Source of the DNA: Affinirhizobium lemnae
Lineage (GTDB): Bacteria; Pseudomonadota; Alphaproteobacteria; Rhizobiales; Rhizobiaceae
NCBI RefSeq assembly: GCF_022968395.1
Contig: NZ_JALJQZ010000013.1
Span: forward strand, 1-64,000
Direction: 5' to 3'
Length of the DNA: 64,000 nucleotides
Position numbers and translations under genes: made by a program. A model generated the notes under the pieces. The model searched no databases and had not been told where the DNA came from. It saw only the letters and a program-made list of their open reading frames with translations. Below are positions 27,184 through 35,370 of the stretch, piece by piece (the stretch's first letter is position 1; each line of letters opens with the position of its first letter).

Positions 27184-27888
27184 TCAGATGCTTAGCGTAA
27201 CGCCAACCTTAGGCGTCTCTACCCTCGTCTTCAGACCTTCCAAGCCTTTCACGAACTTTTCCGGCGTCTGGTCAATGATCGGGAAAGACCCGTAGTGGCA
27301 CGGGATGGCGTGCTTGAAATCGAAAAAGCGCTGGCAGGCGAGCGCTGCCACAGCACCGCCCATCGTGAACCGGTCGCCAATCGGCACCAGACCGATATCA
27401 GGCTGATGCAATTCGTTGATCAGACCCATGTCGGTGAAGATGTCCGTGTCGCCCATGTGCAGCAGCGAGGCCTCTTCTTCGAAATGCAGCATCAGCCCAT
27501 TGGCATTGCCAAGCGCATGGGAGACCCCGTCTTCCGTGATCTGGGCGGAGGAATGCAGGGCCTGCGTAAAGGTCGCGCTGAAGCTGCCGAAGCTGACGGT
27601 GCCGCCGGTATTGCCCATTTCGAGACGCTGGACACCTTTGGAACCGAGCCATGCCGCGAGGTCGGCATTTGCCAGCACGACGGCACCGGTTTCCTGTGCC
27701 AAGGCGACGGTATCCCCTACGTGATCTCCATGACCGTGCGTCAGCAAAATGTGCGTGATGCCCGCAGCCGCTTCCTTGCGATCCTGGTCTGCAAAGGATG
27801 GGTTACCGCTGAAGAATGGATCGATCAAAATCTTCGCATGGGTGGTTTCGAGCCTGAAGGCCGAATGGCCAAGCCAGGTGATCTTCAT
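27184..27888 (-). CDS. UPF0173 metal-dependent hydrolase (metallo-beta-lactamase fold)
   Basis: 234 residues from ATG 27888 ([20 protein letters not shown]), preceded by a GGAGAT-like site. The MBL zinc motif is [12 protein letters not shown], with later ligands in [14 protein letters not shown] and [10 protein letters not shown]. The family (YtkL-type) has no established substrate. Cytosolic, as no signal peptide is seen. It lies 137 nt upstream of gatC on the same strand and may be transcribed separately. Confidence 0.93.
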   Translation of the reverse strand: MKITWLGHSAFRLETTHAKILIDPFFSGNPSFADQDRKEAAAGITHILLTHGHGDHVGDTVALAQETGAVVLANADLAAWLGSKGVQRLEMGNTGGTVSFGSFSATFTQALHSSAQITEDGVSHALGNANGLMLHFEEEASLLHMGDTDIFTDMGLINELHQPDIGLVPIGDRFTMGGAVAALACQRFFDFKHAIPCHYGSFPIIDQTPEKFVKGLEGLKTRVETPKVGVTLSI

Positions 27889-28062
27889 GATAAATCTCCA
27901 TTTTGCAGTTGAGATCAAAGGATCCGGGTGTGGACCGTCAGTTAAGCGCAGGTTATTCAACGCCATGATACGCATCAACGGGACAGACGGATTTTATTTC
28001 CCGTGCTGACCTAGAGCAGCCGCAATTAATTCAAGAGCATAGACCGAGAGAAGGAATAAGCT

Positions 28063-28554
28063 TTGGCAACAATGACGATCGAAGAACTGGCTGCCAGTCT
28101 GTTGCCGGGGCAACCAGTGGCCGGTCTTGATCTTGGCACAAAGACCATCGGCCTTGCCGTATCAGATCTCGGGAGGCGGTTTTCGTCCCCTCGGCCCGTG
28201 TTGAAGCGCTTGAAGTTCACAAAAGATGCGGAACTCTTGCTGGCGTGGGCAGACAAGGAAAAGGTGGCAGCCTTTATCATCGGCCTGCCTATCAATATGG
28301 ATGGCTCGTCGGGCCCGCGTGTCCAGGCGACCAGAGCTTTCGTCCGCAGCATGAGCGACAAGACAAAGATACCGTTCGTCTTTTGGGATGAACGTCTATC
28401 CACTGTGGCCGCAGAGCGGGCACTTCTGGAAATGGATGTTTCCAGGGCGAAGCGCGCTGAACGGATCGATTCGGCAGCCGCGAGCTTTATTCTTCAAGGA
28501 GCCTTGGACAGGCTCGTATCCTTGGAAAGGGCTGCATCGGGAGATGACGCATAA
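28063..28554 (+). CDS. ruvX: RuvX/YqgF Holliday-junction resolvase-like protein (pre-16S rRNA nuclease)
   Basis: 163 residues starting at TTG 28063, supported by AAGGAA six bases upstream; an ATG nine bases later is possible. RNase H-like fold with [17 protein letters not shown] (first catalytic Asp), the [16 protein letters not shown] motif, [15 protein letters not shown] and a final [15 protein letters not shown]sp. The family matures the 5' end of 16S rRNA and was earlier proposed as a junction resolvase. Its 3' end overlaps the convergent membrane-protein gene at 28494 by 61 nt. Confidence 0.93.
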   Translation: MATMTIEELAASLLPGQPVAGLDLGTKTIGLAVSDLGRRFSSPRPVLKRLKFTKDAELLLAWADKEKVAAFIIGLPINMDGSSGPRVQATRAFVRSMSDKTKIPFVFWDERLSTVAAERALLEMDVSRAKRAERIDSAAASFILQGALDRLVSLERAASGDDA

Positions 28555-28823
28555 CGCCTGATCCACCAGGCGTGAATCTGCTTGCGGCGACGGAATGCCA
28601 GAATTGCGATGACGATCAGGCTGTCCACCGCAACGGCACGGACAACCAGCATGGGAAGAAGCGCCGGATCAATTCCCAGGGTCTGCCCATAGATCTGAAA
28701 CACCAGATCGTGGGTATCACGGGTCAGCATGAAGAACCCGAAACTGATGTTGTAGTAGGATAGCCAGTACCAGGCACCCAGGAATGCGACCGGGCCAGCC
28801 CAGAGGATGAGAAACCACTTCAT
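28494..28823 (-). CDS. Small membrane protein, probably DUF6105 type
   Basis: 109 residues from ATG 28823 ([20 protein letters not shown]). Two membrane segments are evident: about 3-22, and about 58-77 ([19 protein letters not shown]). A motif-like run [19 protein letters not shown] lies between them and a basic cytosolic tail follows. I recognise the pattern as a Rhizobiaceae membrane-protein family of unknown function; the DUF number is from memory. Its ATG overlaps the stop of the upstream 62-codon gene (ATGA), so the two are coupled. The 3' end overlaps ruvX. Confidence 0.72.
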   Translation of the reverse strand: MKWFLILWAGPVAFLGAWYWLSYYNISFGFFMLTRDTHDLVFQIYGQTLGIDPALLPMLVVRAVAVDSLIVIAILAFRRRKQIHAWWIRRYASSPDAALSKDTSLSKAP

Positions 28824-29008
28824 GCGGCGTTTCCTTCCACAGTTAGCCAGCGCGTTGATTTCGGCCAAGGTGCCGACAGAACCGCCCAGCGCAGAAACGC
28901 CATGACGCTCAGCACGATTGCAGGAAACGTCAGATCAACCGCCCAACTCGTAAAGAAGCAAAGAGCCAGACACAGTAACCCGTAGTGATAGCATTGGTTG
29001 TCAGACAC
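28820..29008 (-). CDS. Small hypothetical membrane protein (62 residues)
   Basis: GTG at 29008 opens a 62-codon frame (MSDNQCYHYGLLCLALCFFT and onward) rich in hydrophobic residues, with one or two membrane segments at about 9-44. It ends at an ATGA overlap with the next membrane-protein gene, which is the main reason to believe it. The ribosome-binding site is weak (AAGGCT). A CtrA-like box ends 22 nt upstream of the start. No family recognised. Confidence 0.5.
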   Translation of the reverse strand: MSDNQCYHYGLLCLALCFFTSWAVDLTFPAIVLSVMAFLRWAVLSAPWPKSTRWLTVEGNAA

Positions 29009-29029
29009 AGCCTTACCACGCAGCGATGG

Positions 29030-29045
29030 TTAACAAATCGTTAAC
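29030..29045 (-). promoter_or_regulatory. Candidate CtrA binding site
   Basis: TTAACAAATCGTTAAC fits the alphaproteobacterial CtrA full site TTAA-N7-TTAA exactly. It lies just upstream of the two small membrane-protein genes on the minus strand and downstream of nothing on the plus strand, so the minus-strand pair is the likely target. DivK and PleD, which belong to the CtrA circuit, are encoded in the same window. Confidence 0.5.
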
Positions 29046-29134
29046 CTCAACCTATTGCTCGCGGCCCAAAGCGCAACGAGAACCACCTGATATGGTTAAC
29101 GCTGGGCGTTGACCTGTGGATGAAGGCTCCGGGT

Positions 29135-30787
29135 TCAGCTTGCCGCGGGATAAAGAAGGTCGACGATGTAGGAGGCATCGAAGCGGGAATCGAGCATCCC
29201 GTAAGTTGCCCGCCATCCTCCGGCCAGACGGGTTTCCACGAAGGCGTCCGCGATCTTGCCCGCGCCAAGTCTAAAAAGCTCTGCAGCCGCAGCCGCGAGT
29301 GCAAGTTGCTCCACCAGAAGTCTTGCCGCGCCCTCGTCCCGTTCCGCCAGTGCCATGGCGGCACGCAGAACATCCGTCGTCTTTCGTCCACTCGGACCCA
29401 GATCCCGCTCGATGCCCGACAGAACCGAATCGAACAGATCACGGCCACGGCTCAACACGCGCAGCACATCCAGCGCCATGACATTGCCGGACCCTTCCCA
29501 GATCGCATTGACCGGAGCCTCGCGATAGTGACGGGCAAGCGGACGCTCCTCCACGTAGCCATTGCCACCAAGGCATTCCATCGCTTCGTAGATCAGCGGA
29601 GGCGCGATCTTGCAGCACCAGTATTTGATGACGGGCGTCATGACGCGGGCAAAAGCTGCATCGGCGGGATTGCTACCGGCCTTGTCGAAGGCTTCTGCCA
29701 GACGATAGGCCAGCGCCGTCGCGGCTGCGACGTCCAGCGCCATATCCGCGAGAACCCGGGTCATCAGCGGCTGGTCAATCAGGTTCTTGCCAAAGACGCT
29801 GCGACCACGGCAATGATGCACAGCCTCTGCCAGAGAGGCCCGCATGATGCCAGCTGACGCAAGAGCACAATCCAGCCGCGTCAGCGTCACCATGTCGAGA
29901 ATGGTTCGCACCCCACCGCCCGGTTCACCCAGCAGGTAGCCGAACGCATCCTGGAACTCGACTTCGGAGGACGCATTGGAACGATTGCCCAGCTTATCCT
30001 TCAGCCTCTGGAATTGAAGCCCATTCGCCGTACCATCTTCCAGGAGGCGCGGAACGAGGAAGCAACCGATACCTTCATTGGTTTTCGCGAGCATGACGAA
30101 GGCGTCGCTCATCGGCGCGGACATGAACCACTTGTGACCGGAAAGACGATAGACGCCCTCGCCCACCCGTTCGGCAATCGAGCGGTTGGCGCGCACATCC
30201 GTCCCGCCCTGCTTCTCCGTCATTCCCATGCCAACGGTGATCGCGGTTTTCTGCTGCGCGGGACGGTTCGACGAATCATATTTCCGCGACAGGATACGCG
30301 GCGCCCATTCTTTCTGAACGCGAGGCGAAGCCATCATCGCAGCAACAGAAGCGCTGGTCATCGTCAGCGGACACAAGTGGCCACATTCGAGCTGAGAGGT
30401 CAGATAGAACCGGGCAGCACGAGCGCGGTGCTGGTTGTTGCGCGATTCCGGAATGTTCTCCCATAGCGAGGAATGCAGCCCGCTGCCCATCGAGCGCCGC
30501 ATCATGGCATGCCAGGCGGGATGAAACTCCACAGTATCCTGCCGTTCGCCTCTCGGACCGTGGGTCTTCAGCTTTGGCGGATTTTCATTCGCCATCCGCG
30601 CAAGTTCCTGCGCTTCAGGGGAGGTCACATAGCGGCCCAGCGCATCGAACTCCTCGCGGATCGCGCGGTGCAATCCCGCCGTCAGATCCACGATCAACGG
30701 GTCTGTGCGATAGGCATTGATACCGGACCAGAGGCTTGGCTGGTTCAGGTCGGTGAGATTGTCGTCGGTCCGGTTCATCTGATTCAT
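29135..30787 (-). CDS. Acyl-CoA dehydrogenase, AidB-like
   Basis: 550 residues, longer than ordinary acyl-CoA dehydrogenases (about 380-400), as in the AidB group. The AidB-type N-terminal region includes LARMANENPPKLKTHGPRGE and EFHPAWHAMMRRSMGSGL. The flavin domain shows the TEKQGGTDVRAN motif (QGGTDV) and LSGHKWFMSAPMSDAFVMLA. The C-terminal helical domain has YEAMECLGGNGYVEE and APVNAIWEGSGNVMALD. E. coli AidB is a flavoprotein linked to alkylation damage; its homologues may act on branched acyl-CoAs. Which applies here is open. The gene is divergent from pyrB. Confidence 0.88.
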   Translation of the reverse strand: MNQMNRTDDNLTDLNQPSLWSGINAYRTDPLIVDLTAGLHRAIREEFDALGRYVTSPEAQELARMANENPPKLKTHGPRGERQDTVEFHPAWHAMMRRSMGSGLHSSLWENIPESRNNQHRARAARFYLTSQLECGHLCPLTMTSASVAAMMASPRVQKEWAPRILSRKYDSSNRPAQQKTAITVGMGMTEKQGGTDVRANRSIAERVGEGVYRLSGHKWFMSAPMSDAFVMLAKTNEGIGCFLVPRLLEDGTANGLQFQRLKDKLGNRSNASSEVEFQDAFGYLLGEPGGGVRTILDMVTLTRLDCALASAGIMRASLAEAVHHCRGRSVFGKNLIDQPLMTRVLADMALDVAAATALAYRLAEAFDKAGSNPADAAFARVMTPVIKYWCCKIAPPLIYEAMECLGGNGYVEERPLARHYREAPVNAIWEGSGNVMALDVLRVLSRGRDLFDSVLSGIERDLGPSGRKTTDVLRAAMALAERDEGAARLLVEQLALAAAAAELFRLGAGKIADAFVETRLAGGWRATYGMLDSRFDASYIVDLLYPAAS

Positions 30788-30909
30788 GAGCTGCTCTTAA
30801 ACGAAAGCTGGGCAAATTGCATGGGGATCAGAAAAACTCGATGCAGCACACGCTTGCCCGCTCGCCTCGCTGTCTCTATAGACCGCGTAAACAAGCGGAG
30901 GACGTTATC

Positions 30910-31866
30910 GTGGTCTTCTTTCCCCACCGCCATCTCCTCGGGATCAAGGGCCTGACCGAGCAGGACATTACATTCCTTCTCGACAAAGCCGACGAGGCGG
31001 TCAAGATCAGTCGGCAAAGAGAGAAGAAAACTTCGACTCTTCGCGGGCTCACCCAGATCAATCTTTTCTTCGAGGCTTCGACACGCACGCAAAGCTCCTT
31101 CGAGCTTGCTGGCAAGCGTCTGGGCGCAGATGTCATGAGCATGTCGGTCGGCAACTCTTCGGTCAAGAAGGGTGAGACGCTGATCGATACGGCGATGACG
31201 CTGAACGCCATGCGGCCGGATGTCTTGGTGGTTCGCCACTCATCCGCAGGTGCCGCTGCCCTTCTGGCGCAAAAAGTGGCGTGCTCGGTCGTCAACGCCG
31301 GCGACGGTCAACACGAGCACCCGACGCAGGCACTACTGGACGCGCTGACAATCCGTCGCGCCAAGGGCAAGCTATCCCGTATCATCGTCGCAATCTGCGG
31401 CGATGTTCTGCACTCGCGCGTTGCCCGCTCCAACATTCTTTTGCTGAATGCCATGGGCGCACGCGTTCGCGTCGTCGCGCCGTCCACTCTGCTGCCGTCG
31501 GGCATTTCGCAAATGGGCGTGGAAGTCTTTCATTCCATGGAAGAAGGCCTGAAGGATGCGGATGTCGTCATGATGCTGCGTCTTCAACGGGAGCGCATGT
31601 CCGGTTCGTTCGTGCCGTCGGTTCGCGAATACTTCCATTTCTACGGCCTGGACGCCGAGAAACTGAAAGCCGCCAAGGAGGATGCGCTCGTCATGCATCC
31701 GGGGCCAATGAATCGCGGTGTCGAAATTGCCTCTGAAGTGGCCGATGGACCACAAAGCGTCATTGAAAGCCAGGTCGAAATGGGCGTTGCCGTCCGCATG
31801 GCTGTGATGGAGGCATTGCTGATTTCCCAGAACCAGGGGCCGAGAAGCGAAGGAGTGGTCGCATGA
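30910..31866 (+). CDS. pyrB: Aspartate carbamoyltransferase catalytic subunit
   Basis: 318 residues from GTG 30910 ([20 protein letters not shown]), preceded by CGGAGGA; upstream in-frame residues are not family-like. It makes carbamoyl-aspartate, the first committed pyrimidine step. The carbamoyl-phosphate site is [20 protein letters not shown]; further landmarks are [30 protein letters not shown] and [11 protein letters not shown]. The stop overlaps the ATG of the dihydroorotase-like gene (ATGA), which fits physical pairing of the two proteins. Confidence 0.96.
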   Translation: MVFFPHRHLLGIKGLTEQDITFLLDKADEAVKISRQREKKTSTLRGLTQINLFFEASTRTQSSFELAGKRLGADVMSMSVGNSSVKKGETLIDTAMTLNAMRPDVLVVRHSSAGAAALLAQKVACSVVNAGDGQHEHPTQALLDALTIRRAKGKLSRIIVAICGDVLHSRVARSNILLLNAMGARVRVVAPSTLLPSGISQMGVEVFHSMEEGLKDADVVMMLRLQRERMSGSFVPSVREYFHFYGLDAEKLKAAKEDALVMHPGPMNRGVEIASEVADGPQSVIESQVEMGVAVRMAVMEALLISQNQGPRSEGVVA

Positions 31867-33152
31867 AGCCGCTTGTTCTGAAAAACGCGCGTATCATCGA
31901 TCCTTCCCGGCATCTGGACGAAGTCGGCACGATCATCATCGGTGATGACGGTCGTATTCTTGCGTCTGGCGCAGACGCACTCAATCAGGGGCATCCTGAC
32001 GGTGCCGAGATCCGCGATGCCCAAGGTCTCGTTGCGGCACCGGGTCTTGTCGATGCGCGCGTCTTTGTTGGCGAACCGGGTGCGGAACATCGGGAGACCA
32101 TCTTTTCCGCCAGCCGCGCCGCCGCTGCAGGCGGTGTGACGAGCTTCATCATGATGCCGGATACCGACCCGGTTCTTGACGATATCGCCCTCATCGAATT
32201 CGTCCTCAAGACGGCTCGCGACAAAGCTCTCGTAAACATTCACCCAGCAGCTGCTTTGACGCGCGGGTTGAAGGGCGAGGAAATGACCGAGATCGGCCTA
32301 TTGAAGCAAGCGGGCGCCGTCAGCTTCACCCAGGGCCGTCATGGATTGGCGGATACGCAAGTTCTGCGACGCGCCATGACCTACGCGCGCGAGTTCGGGG
32401 CCGTCATTTCTCTCGAAGCCCGCGATCCCTACCTTGCTGTTAACGGGGTCATGAACGAAGGGCTGTTCGCCAGCTGGCTCGGTCTGGCAGGCGCCCCGCG
32501 AGAGGCCGAACTCATTCCGCTCGAGCGTGACCTGCGGATAGCCGCCCTCACTAAGGCCGCCTATCATGCTGCGAAGATTTCGGTGCCGGAATCTGTCGAA
32601 GCGATTCGCATTGCTCGCGATCGAGGCGCGAACGCAACCTGCGCCGTGTCAATCAACCACCTTTCGCTGAATGAAAACGATATCGGCGAGTATCGTACTT
32701 TCTTCAAGCTTTCGCCGCCGCTGCGCACGGAAGACGACCGTCAGGCCCTGGTCGATGCTCTGGCGAACGGAACGATCGATATCATCGTCTCGTCGCATGA
32801 TCCGCAGGATGTCGATACGAAGCGTCTTCCTTTCGGTGATGCGGCGGATGGCGCCATCGGGCTTGAAACCATGCTGGCGGCCGCCTTGCGGCTCCACCAC
32901 TCCGGTCAGGTTTCGCTGATGCGCCTCATCGACGCCATGTCCACAAGGCCCGCCCAGATCTTCGGGCTGGACGCTGGAACGCTGAAACCGGGCGCGAAGG
33001 CAGATATCGCCTTGATAGACATTGATGAACCGTGGATCGTGACGAAGGATACCATCCAGTCCCGCTCCAAGAACACGCCCTTCGAGGATGCGCGTTTTAG
33101 CGGACGGGTTGTTTCGACTTATGTAGCTGGCTGTCTGGTACACTCGCTGTAA
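31863..33152 (+). CDS. pyrX: Dihydroorotase homologue lacking metal ligands (PyrC'/PyrX-like)
   Basis: 429 residues with a class I dihydroorotase fold throughout ([80 protein letters not shown]). The catalytic metal site is gone. The HxH motif after strand 1 reads Arg66-Val-Phe68, the DDG carboxylate region reads TQGR, the HxE region reads ISLEARD, and the DHAPH motif reads SHDPQD. In pseudomonads a similarly inactive homologue is required for PyrB assembly. Coupling to pyrB by ATGA overlap supports the same structural role here. An active pyrC must then exist elsewhere; it is not in this window. Confidence 0.85.
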   Translation: MKPLVLKNARIIDPSRHLDEVGTIIIGDDGRILASGADALNQGHPDGAEIRDAQGLVAAPGLVDARVFVGEPGAEHRETIFSASRAAAAGGVTSFIMMPDTDPVLDDIALIEFVLKTARDKALVNIHPAAALTRGLKGEEMTEIGLLKQAGAVSFTQGRHGLADTQVLRRAMTYAREFGAVISLEARDPYLAVNGVMNEGLFASWLGLAGAPREAELIPLERDLRIAALTKAAYHAAKISVPESVEAIRIARDRGANATCAVSINHLSLNENDIGEYRTFFKLSPPLRTEDDRQALVDALANGTIDIIVSSHDPQDVDTKRLPFGDAADGAIGLETMLAAALRLHHSGQVSLMRLIDAMSTRPAQIFGLDAGTLKPGAKADIALIDIDEPWIVTKDTIQSRSKNTPFEDARFSGRVVSTYVAGCLVHSL

Positions 33153-33163
33153 GGAAATTAAGC

Positions 33164-33781
33164 ATGGCAGAGCTGTTTAACTGGCAAATCACGCTTCCTA
33201 TCGCGCTGGCCGCACTTGCCTTCGGCTATCTGCTGGGCTCAATCCCCTTTGGCCTCCTCCTGACAAAGGCGGCTGGTCTCGGCGACATCCGCTCCATCGG
33301 TTCAGGCAATATCGGCGCCACAAACGTCTTGCGCACTGGCAATAAGAAGCTGGCTGCAGCCACGCTTCTGCTCGATGCATTGAAGGCTACGGTTGCTGCC
33401 CTTCTGACTGCAGCCCTTTGGGGTCAGGAAGCCGGGTTGCTGGGTGGCTTTGCAGCGTTCCTTGGCCATCTGTTTCCGGTCTGGCTTGGTTTCAAGGGCG
33501 GAAAAGGCGTTGCAACCTATATTGGTACATTGTTGGGTATTGCACCGGCGATGGTTCTGGTATTTGCATTCCTGTGGCTGACAGTTGCAAAGCTCAGCAA
33601 ATATTCATCTCTATCGGCGCTCGTCGCCACACTTCTTATTCCCGTCGTGCTCTGGCTAATCGGGGAACCAAAAATTGCACTAGTCATGGCCATCATGACC
33701 CTCATTACCTATTGGAAGCATAAGGCCAACATCGAGCGTCTGATCAACGGAACAGAAAGCAAGATCGGCCAGAAGGGATAA
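33164..33781 (+). CDS. plsY: Glycerol-3-phosphate acyltransferase PlsY
   Basis: 205 residues, polytopic membrane enzyme using acyl-phosphate to acylate glycerol-3-phosphate, the first step of phospholipid synthesis. Family motifs: [20 protein letters not shown] with [12 protein letters not shown], then [25 protein letters not shown]. Five or so membrane helices are evident. It follows the pyrimidine genes by 11 nt and precedes dprA by 8 nt, a compact run. Confidence 0.95.
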   Translation: MAELFNWQITLPIALAALAFGYLLGSIPFGLLLTKAAGLGDIRSIGSGNIGATNVLRTGNKKLAAATLLLDALKATVAALLTAALWGQEAGLLGGFAAFLGHLFPVWLGFKGGKGVATYIGTLLGIAPAMVLVFAFLWLTVAKLSKYSSLSALVATLLIPVVLWLIGEPKIALVMAIMTLITYWKHKANIERLINGTESKIGQKG

Positions 33782-33789
33782 GTTCCTCT

Positions 33790-34941
33790 GTGTCCTCCGG
33801 CAAAGAAAATCGGAGGGGGGTTGCACTCACAGACGCTCAACGGATCGCCTGGCTCAGGCTGATTCGCAGCGACAATGTGGGACCTGCAACCTTCCGTGAC
33901 CTCATCAATCATTTCGGCTCTGCCGACGCGGCTCTGGCTGCGATCCCTGAAATGTCGCGCCGGGGTGGCGCGGCACGTGCCATCCGCGTGGCGACCGTCC
34001 AGCAGGCGGAGCAGGAACTGGAAATAGCTGCTCGTTTCAATGCCAAGCTTGTCGGTATTGGAGAGCCGGACTACCCTTTTGCGCTTCGCCAGATTGACGC
34101 GGCCCCGCCCCTGCTGGCGATGAAGGGTGACTTTGCCGCAGCCAACCGACCGTCGGTCGGCATTGTCGGATCACGCAACGCATCGATCAGCGGAGCCAAA
34201 ATCGCGGCGATGATTGCTCGTGATTGCGGTCGTGCCGGCTACACGATTACCTCGGGTCTCGCGCGCGGCATCGATACGGCTGCCCACCGAGCAAGCCTGG
34301 ACACGGGAACCATTGCTGTGCTGGCGGGCGGCCTTGACCAGCCCTACCCGCCCGAGAATATTCCGCTGCTTGGAGATATTACCGGCGGCGTTGGATTGTG
34401 TGTGAGCGAGATGCCCTTTGGATGGGAGCCACGCGCACGCGATTTTCCGCGCCGCAACCGGCTCATCGCAGGGATATCTCTCGGGGTGGTCGTCGTCGAA
34501 GCCGCCCAGCGTTCCGGGTCTCTGATCACGGCGCGGCTGGCGGGCGACTTCGGGCGTTTGGTCTTCGCTGTGCCCGGATCTCCGCTCGATCCGAGATGCC
34601 ATGGTACAAACGATCTGCTGAAAAACGGCGGCATCGTAACCACCTCTTCACACGACGTGCTGGAGGCGCTGGCTCCTATTTCTCAACTAGACCTATTTAA
34701 CGGTTCTACCATAGCGGAACCGGAAGACGACGAGACGACACCTTTGCAGCAGCCCCTCGACGATAGTGACCGGATGCGTATTGCCAATGCTCTTGGGCCG
34801 ACACCTGTCGAAATAGATGACATAATTCGACACACCGAAATTCCAGCAGCGACTGTTTATCTCGTGCTGCTGGAACTTGATCTCGCCGGAAGGCTCCATC
34901 GGCATCCTGGCGGCTTAGTTTCCCTCTCGATGCAAAACTGA
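33790..34941 (+). CDS. dprA: DNA processing protein DprA
   Basis: 383 residues starting at GTG 33790. DprA binds incoming single-stranded DNA and loads RecA. The Rossmann-like core is intact: VGIVGSRNASISGAKIAAMI, TITSGLARGIDTAAHRASL, TIAVLAGGLDQPYPPEN, RNRLIAGISLGVVVVEAAQRSGSLITARLA and FAVPGSPLDPRCHGTNDLLKNGG. An N-terminal SAM/HhH-like region and a C-terminal winged-helix (about 320-380) complete the normal architecture. Its last 27 nt overlap a small minus-strand gene. Confidence 0.95.
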   Translation: MSSGKENRRGVALTDAQRIAWLRLIRSDNVGPATFRDLINHFGSADAALAAIPEMSRRGGAARAIRVATVQQAEQELEIAARFNAKLVGIGEPDYPFALRQIDAAPPLLAMKGDFAAANRPSVGIVGSRNASISGAKIAAMIARDCGRAGYTITSGLARGIDTAAHRASLDTGTIAVLAGGLDQPYPPENIPLLGDITGGVGLCVSEMPFGWEPRARDFPRRNRLIAGISLGVVVVEAAQRSGSLITARLAGDFGRLVFAVPGSPLDPRCHGTNDLLKNGGIVTTSSHDVLEALAPISQLDLFNGSTIAEPEDDETTPLQQPLDDSDRMRIANALGPTPVEIDDIIRHTEIPAATVYLVLLELDLAGRLHRHPGGLVSLSMQN

Positions 34942-35124
34942 CCGCGGACGTCGACCGGTGAGCATATCGCCTGATTCCACGTAAGCCATTTCAAGAAGAT
35001 AGCAGAGCATATCTGCATTCTCCTTATGAGCAACCTGTCTCAACTGACCCAGCATATGCCGGATATAGGCGATGTTCGATCGCCATTCCTCATTCGTAAT
35101 TTGCTTTGAAGATGGCTCAACCAT
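34915..35124 (-). CDS. Small hypothetical protein (69 residues)
   Basis: Opens at ATG 35124 with GAGGA upstream. The protein (MVEPSSKQITNEEWRSNIAY, IRHMLGQLRQVAHKEN and onward) is soluble, helical and amphipathic, with the run ADMLCYLLEMAYVESGD. No domain is recognised with certainty. It overlaps the 3' end of dprA in convergent orientation and is followed upstream by an AT-rich gap before topA. Confidence 0.62.
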   Translation of the reverse strand: MVEPSSKQITNEEWRSNIAYIRHMLGQLRQVAHKENADMLCYLLEMAYVESGDMLTGRRPRSVLHREGN

Positions 35125-35370
35125 CTTGTCCTCGCTAAAATAACTTAAAATAATGCACGCTTAGGATGCGCATTCCTGAGCGCACTCGCAATGTGACATT
35201 TCTCATCTAGGATTGCAATATAGTAATTATCTTCTTATGGTTGCATAGAGGCGAGAGGCAAAAATGCATCCTCCCTCTTGACCGCAGACAAAACGCCCTC
35301 CATGTCGGGTGGTCAGATTCAAGCCGAAGCGCCATTTTTCGCTTTGTCGCACCTCTCAGAGAAAAAAGTT

